Positions 51,284 through 58,901 of a DNA stretch of 64,000 bases are shown piece by piece. The translations under genes were made by a program, and so were the position numbers. A model generated the notes under the pieces. It ran no database searches and was not told the origin of the DNA. It was given only the letters and a program-made list of their open reading frames with translations. The first letter of the stretch is position 1, and each line of letters starts with the position of its first letter. Source of the stretch: Flavobacteriales bacterium UBA6049 (lineage in GTDB: Bacteria > Bacteroidota > Bacteroidia > Flavobacteriales_G > Salibacteraceae); contig DIYR01000166.1 of assembly GCA_002429085.1 (NCBI GenBank), positions 1-64,000 of the forward strand. The letters are read 5' to 3'.

Positions 51284-54200
51284 TTATAGTTTTAGTTTAT
51301 GTATTGCAACTTTATTATCTTCAAAGGTAATATGAACAAGGTAAATTCCATTAAGGTTCACTGGTATTCTTGCCGAAGTAGCATTTATTGAGTTTTCAAG
51401 TACTAATCTACCACTTACATCATACAGTGAAAGATGCTTGATTTCTGTATCACCATCTAGAATCAATTCCTGATCAAGACTGTAAATATTGAAATTATTA
51501 GTTTCAATATTACCAACATTGGTTGATACATCAGATGAATCTGGAAGCTCAATTCCACCATCATGATTATCACTCAATGAGCGTGTTACATTTAAGTAGA
51601 ACCTATCTTGAATAGAACCAATAGAATCAACAGTAAACGTATAACTACTCTGTTCTTTTAAGTTGATTGAGGTATGAAGTTTAGCGTCTTCTAATACCAA
51701 TGAAAGATTATTCCCCCAATTGTTTAGTGAATCAAGATAAATGGTGTAGTCTCCTGTAATCCAGGCGTCTACTCCGAGTGGAATTCTTTTTGTTCCATTT
51801 ATACTTGGCTTGGCAAGAGCTTGAATACTGAATTGATCACTTCCTGCTACACTGTAGAGCGAAACTCGAGGGTGAGCTTTAAACTTTTTACCATCATATA
51901 GTCTATCGAAACCATCAGTTGCATCAGTTGCAAATCCAACCAGTATTTGGTTAAAATCGTTACTGTCGTTTGTAATGGCTAACCAAGCTCTATTTCTAGT
52001 TTCTATGGTAGTATTTTTAAAGAATTGAAGGTTGTTTCCTCCAACACGCTGACTGTTTGCAAAAGAAACAGATGGGTTAGAACTTATCGCTTGAACAAAG
52101 AAGCCTTGTGCTGATTGGATGTAGTCATCTGGTAAGGTGCCGTCAGTTCCACCAGTTGATCCTAAGCTAGTCCAAGTAGCATAATCGGCCTGATTATTTG
52201 TTCCAGAGCTTCCACCTCCATTTTGTTCGGTAGAATGATTCCAGAACCATAGAGTTCCTAAAAGTTCTGGATTTGCATTAATGAAGAGCTGGTTATTAAT
52301 TGCGCTTGGATATGGGTTTCCAACTAAGATGTTATCACCGTTTGATACATTAGAAGTAGCAAGAGTTATTGGACCGTTATTTATTTGCCCATCAAAATCT
52401 CGTGTTTCATTATTTGTAGTAATACCAATTGTTCCAGTAGTAATATATCCTCTACCAGGTGTCATTGTAGCACTTGCTGACTGAGTGGTCCAGGTTTGAT
52501 TAGACTCGTTGAAGTAGTAGAAGTCTGTTGTATTGGAACCAGGGAAAGCTGATCCCATAGTTGCATTTTGAACAGGTGAAGACCAGTACTGATAACGGGT
52601 ATCATCTTGCAAGAAACCAGTATTTCTTCTTACCTCATAATTTCCAGAACCTGAGTTAGTATTTCCAGATTCTGTTTGTAGAATAGAACCTCCATTCAAT
52701 ACAGTTATGGTTCCATTATTTTCAATACCGTTGGCTACTTCTAAAGTGATTCCTGTATTAACGGTTAAGTCACTTGAACCAATTATTTCAACAGAACCTA
52801 CGGATGCATTGTTGTTTAATGTACCACCATTACCACTAATAATTAACTTACGAGTACCATCAGATAAGTTTGGCGCACCGTTGGTTCCACTGCCATTTGA
52901 CCAGTTTGAACCATTCCAAACTATTGCAGTCCAATAACCAAGGGTAAAATACTCGGCATCATCTAAATTGACATTTGTAAAAGTTAAGGTATTACCAGAG
53001 AGGTTTGCTCCAGTTGTGTGAGTTGACGCATTATCGAAGCTTCCGTTATCATCAATCAATAGTGCAAATTCACTTGCAGATGAAGGTAAGCCTGAAATTC
53101 CGGTAAGGTCAAAAGAGATGGATAGTGTGCCAGTTTCGTTTACTTCGTCAACTTTCCAAATTCTGTTAAATCTCTCAGAATAGCCAGCAGGTGTTTCATT
53201 AGAGCCCGAAGTATTTGCTCCATTATGTCCCCAAACTAAAGAGGCATTATTGTTTAGAGAGTTTGTTTCTATTGTTACAATGGAACTTGCACCAGTGGAT
53301 GTAGATTTAGTAACTGTTAAAGGAGCATTGTCATCTCTTATGATACCAGCTTTTGCATTCGCATAATTATTGTTTGCAGAGAAATCCCAGATAACGGTTT
53401 CACTCGAATTGTGATAATCCCTTTCATCAAACCCTGCTGTAGAAACCTCATCAGCCATAGTAAGGTTAATGCCATATTTCAAACCGAGATGCGAGTGCAT
53501 CATATTGATTTGTTTTGTATTGAGTGGTTCACTGAAATAGAGAATCTCGGCAATATCACCATCGTAATAGATACCGTTGTTACTTCCATTTTGTGCAGTT
53601 GCTTCTGAACCATTTCCTATAAAGGCATACCGAGTAGAATTTTTTCCAATAGTCGTATTTGTAGGAGCAACATTAGCAGAAAGATCTAATGTTCCATCAG
53701 CATATAATCTTGTGTCGTTGGCTTGATTATTATCGAAGATAAATGTGCCGATGTGCGGTCTGTCATCGTTTAAAACAGTATTACCTTGATTATCTTGAAC
53801 TCCACTATTATTATCATAGAATGACCAACCAAGACGGCCATTATCGCCTCTTAAATAATAGTTGAAGTATTCAGAACGGTCGTAGTCTAGAAATGACCAG
53901 TTTGAGAATGAATTGGAACTTCCTGAATAAGCGGTTCTAAACACTACAAAACCGTAAACAGCATTTATTGAATTAGTGCTTAGAGAATTATTGAGTCCAA
54001 GGGCATCGTTGTTTCCATCAAACTCTAAGTAAGGCTGATAGTTAAATGTATTATCTGTGGAGCTTGACCTATACTTAGGTCTATTGGATGAGGCGGCAGC
54101 ATCAGCAGGAATAGCATTTTCTTGGTCTAACCACTGATCTACATTTCCAGAAACAACAGTAACTCCAGCATCTGGTTTGAACCAGTGCTCTAAGCCACAG

Positions 54201-55873
54201 GACGTTCCTGCTGGGCCAGTAGTAGAATTATTGGCATCTGTAATAGAAATAATCTGTGTTGCTGTACCAATAGTACCAGCGTTGGTACCAGTAATGGTTA
54301 CAGAAAAGGACTCAGTTGATTCTGTATTACAATCAAGGATAAGGTCAAAGTTTGCTGTTGCTGTATTGTTTCCCGCTAAGATTGTTGCAGAACCACTCGA
54401 CATTGTAAAGTCAGACCCGTTCTGTGCAGAACCATTGGCAACAGTGTAGTCTACTGTAGTATTAACCGTTAAAGTTTGACTTATCTGAAAAGTAACAGCT
54501 CCAGTTCCATCATTTTCTGCAACAGTTTGTGTAGCAGAAGAAACAGAAACTTCAGGTATAATGGCAGCTATCGTTATACGATCCCCATCATTAAGGTCTA
54601 GAGTTACGGTATAATTATTTCCAGAAGGGGTTGTGTTGTATGCTGTTGCTCCTGACGAAAAATCTCCGTCAGCATCTACCAATAGACTAATTGGGTGTCC
54701 GAATGAAGGAAGTTTAGTTCCGTCAATAGTTAATGTAATTGTCCCAACATTTCCAGACTCATCAACGTACCACTCTCGAGCAATACGTCTATAACTAGGG
54801 TTGTGAATTTCTGTGGTTGTCCAAGAGGCTGCTGAACCGTTATTCTGACCAATAATCAGGTGTTCAGTATTTCCAAGACTAGAAGCATTCGAGCTAGAAA
54901 TGATACCCCCTGAATTGGCAGATGCATTTTCATTTCCAGAAGCATCTCTCCTAATACTAAATACTTCATGGTCATGGTTTCCGTTTGCAGGGTCATCACC
55001 AGAATAAAAGTTAACAGCTGGTGTAATACTGTACTTGGCACCTAAGGCGTCAATCGTTAGTTGTAAATCATTGGTGTTTTGAGGATAGTTTGCAATGATA
55101 ATTTCAGCAATATCCCCTTGGTAATTGGACGAAGCTGAAAGGTTATTGCTAAAATGTGTTCTTGAGGTACCTGTTACTGCTCCTACTGTATTGTGATCAG
55201 GATGTTGGTATAGTGTCCCTATTGATGTTATGGTTCCTTCAAGAGTACCATTTCGATATAAGGAAGCTGTTCCATTATTACTTGTTGTTCCACCATCATA
55301 TACCAAAGAGGCAATGTAAACGGTGTTTGGTGAAACGGTGAATGATTCATACAACGTGCTCCAAGGAGATGCTGGACCATCATTATTATCATTCCATAGA
55401 GAGACATAAAATTCTCCATTATGCAAGTACATCGAGATTCCTCTAGTTGATCCGCCCTCTTCATAAATTACTTGAGTAGAGTTTACATCATTACCAGTTC
55501 TGAAAACGAGGTGAAATGTTCGCTCATTATGAGTTCCGAGATTAATGTCGTTATTATTTAGAAATGAAAACGCATCATCTACTCCATCAAACCTTAAAAC
55601 AGGAACCCCATTTATTCTGTCCGAAGGATTGTTTCGTAATTCAGGTCTTGCTGTTGCTGATGATTGAGTTAAGTCTATTGAATTACTACCTCTCCCATTC
55701 CAAGTTTGAATAGCTGTTCCATTAGGAGTGTTTCTGAAAGATCCACCATCAAACCAAAATCGAATATTGGAATTAGTGTTCACACCTCCAGGAGTTTGTC
55801 CTATCACACTTGATGTAGCGCTATAGGTGCATAGTGCTATTGTTAAAACAGCGAGCTTTTTTAAAATAGACAT
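51284..55873 (-). CDS. Giant T9SS surface protein with two LamG domains and a Calx-beta domain (LamG operon gene 1)
   Basis: A 1529-aa protein. Signal peptide (residues 1-26, ending SVIGQ). First LamG at about 30-280 (IRFWFDGGSFRN, PVLRFDGVDDAF) with its DUF8202-like tail (IDALGAKYSITPAV, HLIIGQNNGS). A Calx-beta domain at about 450-555 (ATQTVAENDGTGAVTFQIS, DYTVANGSAQNGSDF). Second LamG at about 565-800 (LEHWFKPDAGVTVV, YLEFDGNNDALGL) plus DUF8202-like region (SHLGLKYGINLT). Then the shared module (DDTRYQYWSSP at about 1087) and T9SS tail (LSLYDVSGRLVLEN). It has one more LamG unit and a Calx-beta domain compared with its paralogues. It is the promoter-proximal gene. Confidence 0.87.
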   Translation of the reverse strand: MSILKKLAVLTIALCTYSATSSVIGQTPGGVNTNSNIRFWFDGGSFRNTPNGTAIQTWNGRGSNSIDLTQSSATARPELRNNPSDRINGVPVLRFDGVDDAFSFLNNNDINLGTHNERTFHLVFRTGNDVNSTQVIYEEGGSTRGISMYLHNGEFYVSLWNDNNDGPASPWSTLYESFTVSPNTVYIASLVYDGGTTSNNGTASLYRNGTLEGTITSIGTLYQHPDHNTVGAVTGTSRTHFSNNLSASSNYQGDIAEIIIANYPQNTNDLQLTIDALGAKYSITPAVNFYSGDDPANGNHDHEVFSIRRDASGNENASANSGGIISSSNASSLGNTEHLIIGQNNGSAASWTTTEIHNPSYRRIAREWYVDESGNVGTITLTIDGTKLPSFGHPISLLVDADGDFSSGATAYNTTPSGNNYTVTLDLNDGDRITIAAIIPEVSVSSATQTVAENDGTGAVTFQISQTLTVNTTVDYTVANGSAQNGSDFTMSSGSATILAGNNTATANFDLILDCNTESTESFSVTITGTNAGTIGTATQIISITDANNSTTGPAGTSCGLEHWFKPDAGVTVVSGNVDQWLDQENAIPADAAASSNRPKYRSSSTDNTFNYQPYLEFDGNNDALGLNNSLSTNSINAVYGFVVFRTAYSGSSNSFSNWSFLDYDRSEYFNYYLRGDNGRLGWSFYDNNSGVQDNQGNTVLNDDRPHIGTFIFDNNQANDTRLYADGTLDLSANVAPTNTTIGKNSTRYAFIGNGSEATAQNGSNNGIYYDGDIAEILYFSEPLNTKQINMMHSHLGLKYGINLTMADEVSTAGFDERDYHNSSETVIWDFSANNNYANAKAGIIRDDNAPLTVTKSTSTGASSIVTIETNSLNNNASLVWGHNGANTSGSNETPAGYSERFNRIWKVDEVNETGTLSISFDLTGISGLPSSASEFALLIDDNGSFDNASTHTTGANLSGNTLTFTNVNLDDAEYFTLGYWTAIVWNGSNWSNGSGTNGAPNLSDGTRKLIISGNGGTLNNNASVGSVEIIGSSDLTVNTGITLEVANGIENNGTITVLNGGSILQTESGNTNSGSGNYEVRRNTGFLQDDTRYQYWSSPVQNATMGSAFPGSNTTDFYYFNESNQTWTTQSASATMTPGRGYITTGTIGITTNNETRDFDGQINNGPITLATSNVSNGDNILVGNPYPSAINNQLFINANPELLGTLWFWNHSTEQNGGGSSGTNNQADYATWTSLGSTGGTDGTLPDDYIQSAQGFFVQAISSNPSVSFANSQRVGGNNLQFFKNTTIETRNRAWLAITNDSNDFNQILVGFATDATDGFDRLYDGKKFKAHPRVSLYSVAGSDQFSIQALAKPSINGTKRIPLGVDAWITGDYTIYLDSLNNWGNNLSLVLEDAKLHTSINLKEQSSYTFTVDSIGSIQDRFYLNVTRSLSDNHDGGIELPDSSDVSTNVGNIETNNFNIYSLDQELILDGDTEIKHLSLYDVSGRLVLENSINATSARIPVNLNGIYLVHITFEDNKVAIHKLKL

Positions 55874-55895
55874 GGTTCTTTTTTTGCAACTTATA

Positions 55896-55903
55896 CAAAG
55901 GTA
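55896..55903 (-). promoter_or_regulatory. -7 element of the LamG operon
   Basis: TACCTTTG on the minus strand is an exact TAnnTTTG match 22 nt before the ATG of the first operon gene. No clear -33 TTTG is seen at the expected spacing. The gap up to polA (55874-56052) holds only these divergent promoters. Confidence 0.5.
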
Positions 55904-56004
55904 AAGGGGTAAATTCGCTTATTGTATTAGCCGTATGTTAGTAATGAATAGATGGATATAAAAAATACGGAACAATATAGCAATAATCGATATGTGTTGA
56001 AGCC

Positions 56005-56037
56005 CTTGTGTAATGAAGGCTTCATAAGTTACCTTCG
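56005..56037 (+). promoter_or_regulatory. Bacteroidota-type promoter for polA
   Basis: CTTG (56005-56008), a 21-nt spacer, then TACCTTCG (56030-56037): each box has one mismatch from TTTG/TAnnTTTG with correct spacing. It lies 15 nt before the polA ATG. Confidence 0.45.
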
Positions 56038-56052
56038 GCAAAAATCAAGAAA

Positions 56053-58836
56053 ATGTTAACAACCAACAGTGATAGAAAGCTCTTTTTATTAGATGCTTTT
56101 GCATTAATCTACCGAGCATATTTTGCGTTTAGCAAAAACCCAAGAATCAATTCCAAGGGTATGAATACTTCTGCCATTTTTGGGTTTGTAAACACATTAA
56201 TTGATGTAATAGATAAAGAACAACCCACTCATTTAGCTGTCGTTTTTGATCCACCTTCTCCACCAGACAGAACAAAAACTTTTGCAGATTATAAAGCGAA
56301 TAGAGAAGATACTCCAGAAGACATAAAGCAATCTGTTCCATACATCATGGCGATTTTGAAGGCTTGGGATATTCCAATATTAATGGCCGATGGTTATGAG
56401 GCAGATGATGTAATAGGAACTCTTTCTATAAAAGCAGAGAAAGAAGGGTTTATTACCTATATGATGACCCCAGATAAAGACTTTGGGCAGTTGGTAACTG
56501 ATAAAGTGTTTATGTATAAACCAGCTCGTATGGGTAACGCTGCCGAGGTATGGGGAGTAGATGAAGTTTGTAACAAATTCGAAATTGAGAACACCAAACA
56601 AGTTATCGATATTCTGGGATTATGGGGAGATGCAGTGGATAATATTCCAGGAGTTCCTGGTATTGGAGAAAAAACTGCAAAGAAGTTAGTTGGGAAATAT
56701 GGAAGCATGGAAAATCTCTACAACCATGTGGATGATTTAAAGGGAAAGCAAAAAGAGAATGTCATAAACTTTAAAGAACAAGCGTTCTTAAGTAAGGAGT
56801 TGGCAACTATTATTATTGATGCTCCAGTTGAGTTTAAGGCAGATGATTTAAAAATGAGTAAACCTAACGAGGTAGAGTTGAACGAGCTATTCACTGAGTT
56901 AGAGTTTCGTAGGCTATCTGAAAAAATATTAGGGAAACCAACTGAATCTGTTACTCCATCTTCAGGAAGTGATGATCAAATGAGCTTATTCGGAGGTTCA
57001 GAAACTATAGTAGAATCAGATGAGTGGAAAACCCTAGCAAACACACCTCATGAGTATCAATTGGTACAAGAGAATTTTGCTGAGCTTATCAAGGAACTGT
57101 CGAGTCAAGAGGCATTTTGTTTCGATACAGAAACAACATCAGTAGATTCTCACACTGCTGAGTTAGTTGGAATAGCATTTTCTTGGGAGCAGGGAAAAGC
57201 ATTTTACGTACCAATTTCTGAAGATAGATCAACGGCTCAAAAGCAAGTAGATCAGTTTAAATTAGTACTAGAGTCTGACAAACACCTGAAAATAGGGCAC
57301 AATATTAAGTACGATATCAATGTGCTGAAAAACTATGATGTTAGGGTTTCTGGACCATTGTTCGATACAATGGTTGCGCATTATATTCTTGAAAGTGATA
57401 ACAACCGCAGAAGCATGGATGTGTTGGCAGAAACCTGCCTTGGCTATAAACCTCAATCCATTACAGAGTTAATAGGAAAAAAAGGGAAGAACCAAAAGAG
57501 CATGCGAGACGTGCCTGTGGAAGAGGTAGTTGAGTATGCTGGTGAAGATGCTGACATTACTTGGCAATTGTACCAACACTTGAAACCAAAAGTTGAAGAA
57601 GGAAAGAGCAAGGAGCTCTTCTACAATTTGGAGATGCCTTTGATTCAGGTTCTTTCTGATATGGAAATGGAGGGTATTCGTTTAGATGCTGCTCAATTAG
57701 ATCAGTACGCAGTTGATTTGGGTGAAGAGATTAAATCTATAGAACAGAAGATTTATGAATCGGCAGGCATGGAGTTTAAAATCAGTTCACCAAAGCAAGT
57801 TGGTGAAGTGTTGTTTGATCGTTTGAAAGTCACTGATAAACCAAAAAAGACAAAAACGGGGCAATATGCAACCAACGAAGAAGCCTTACAAAGCCTTGCT
57901 GGTAAGCATCCTATTATTAATGAGATTTTAGAATACCGTGAGGTAGTAAAACTTAGAAATACGTATGTGAAGCCTCTTCCAGAGCTCATAAATGAGAAAA
58001 CAGGAAGAATTCATACAAGCTTTAATCAGGTAGTTGCTGCCACGGGTAGATTAAGCTCTGATAAGCCTAATTTGCAGAATATTCCCATTCGAACAGAAAG
58101 AGGCCGTAAAATTAGAGAGGCATTTGTTCCAAGATCTGAAGAGTATACCCTGTTAAGTGCAGATTATTCCCAAATTGAATTACGCATAATTGCGGCTTTG
58201 AGTGAGGATAAAGGAATGTTGGAAGCCTTTAGAAAAGGAATAGATATTCATAGTACCACGGCTTCTAAAGTGTATGGTGTCTCATTGGATGAAGTAACAC
58301 GTGAGATGAGAAGTAATGCTAAAACGGTCAACTTTGGAATTATCTACGGAATCTCTGCGTTCGGGTTATCACAACGTATCAATATCTCTAGAAAAGAGGC
58401 AAAAGAAATAATTGATAACTACTTTGAGCAATTTCCAAGTATCAAAGCCTATATGGATCAAAGCATTGCAACTGCCAAAGAGTTGGGATATGTAGAAACG
58501 GTATTAGGTAGAAGAAGGTACTTACGCGATATCAATTCAGCCAACTCAGTGGTTCGTGGATTTGCAGAACGAAATGCAATTAACTCTCCTATTCAAGGTT
58601 CGGCAGCCGATTTAATTAAGAAGGCGATGATTCTTGTTTATAAAGAACTGATTGCTAAAAAACTTAAAAGTAAATTGGTACTTCAGGTACATGATGAATT
58701 GATAGTAGATGTGCATGTTTCAGAAAAAGAGGAAGTATCAGAACTTGTGCAAAGAAATATGTCCAATGCATTTGAGTTAGGTGTGCCACTGGAGGTAGAG
58801 TATAGTTATGGTGCAAACTGGTTAGAAGCACATTAA
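56053..58836 (+). CDS. polA: DNA polymerase I
   Basis: A 927-aa repair and Okazaki-fragment polymerase with all three domains. The 5'-3' exonuclease (1-290) has FLLDAFALIYRAYFAF and GDAVDNIPGVPGIGEKTA. The 3'-5' exonuclease (about 330-520) keeps its metal carboxylates in FCFDTETTSVD and YAGEDADITWQL, so proofreading should be active. The polymerase has motif A SADYSQIELRIIAALS, the O-helix RSNAKTVNFGIIYGISAFGL, and motif C QVHDELIVDV. The length is standard. It is monocistronic, with its own promoter and terminator. Confidence 0.98.
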   Translation: MLTTNSDRKLFLLDAFALIYRAYFAFSKNPRINSKGMNTSAIFGFVNTLIDVIDKEQPTHLAVVFDPPSPPDRTKTFADYKANREDTPEDIKQSVPYIMAILKAWDIPILMADGYEADDVIGTLSIKAEKEGFITYMMTPDKDFGQLVTDKVFMYKPARMGNAAEVWGVDEVCNKFEIENTKQVIDILGLWGDAVDNIPGVPGIGEKTAKKLVGKYGSMENLYNHVDDLKGKQKENVINFKEQAFLSKELATIIIDAPVEFKADDLKMSKPNEVELNELFTELEFRRLSEKILGKPTESVTPSSGSDDQMSLFGGSETIVESDEWKTLANTPHEYQLVQENFAELIKELSSQEAFCFDTETTSVDSHTAELVGIAFSWEQGKAFYVPISEDRSTAQKQVDQFKLVLESDKHLKIGHNIKYDINVLKNYDVRVSGPLFDTMVAHYILESDNNRRSMDVLAETCLGYKPQSITELIGKKGKNQKSMRDVPVEEVVEYAGEDADITWQLYQHLKPKVEEGKSKELFYNLEMPLIQVLSDMEMEGIRLDAAQLDQYAVDLGEEIKSIEQKIYESAGMEFKISSPKQVGEVLFDRLKVTDKPKKTKTGQYATNEEALQSLAGKHPIINEILEYREVVKLRNTYVKPLPELINEKTGRIHTSFNQVVAATGRLSSDKPNLQNIPIRTERGRKIREAFVPRSEEYTLLSADYSQIELRIIAALSEDKGMLEAFRKGIDIHSTTASKVYGVSLDEVTREMRSNAKTVNFGIIYGISAFGLSQRINISRKEAKEIIDNYFEQFPSIKAYMDQSIATAKELGYVETVLGRRRYLRDINSANSVVRGFAERNAINSPIQGSAADLIKKAMILVYKELIAKKLKSKLVLQVHDELIVDVHVSEKEEVSELVQRNMSNAFELGVPLEVEYSYGANWLEAH

Positions 58837-58848
58837 ATAATGTCTAAT

Positions 58849-58883
58849 AAAAAAAGCGATGTAGATTCTACATCGCTTTTTTT
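58849..58883. terminator. Bidirectional terminator between polA and the metalloprotease gene
   Basis: Perfect stem AGCGATGTAG/CTACATCGCT with a 3-nt loop, flanked by A7 and T7, so it works for both convergent genes. Confidence 0.93.
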
Positions 58884-58901
58884 GTACTCGTTTTACGGAT
58901 T

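Noticed and set aside
42438..55873. The repeated LamG genes considered as an assembly duplication or as a mobile element
   Set aside because: The N-terminal halves differ clearly, each gene has intact frame and spacing, and no transposase, target duplication or terminal repeat is seen.
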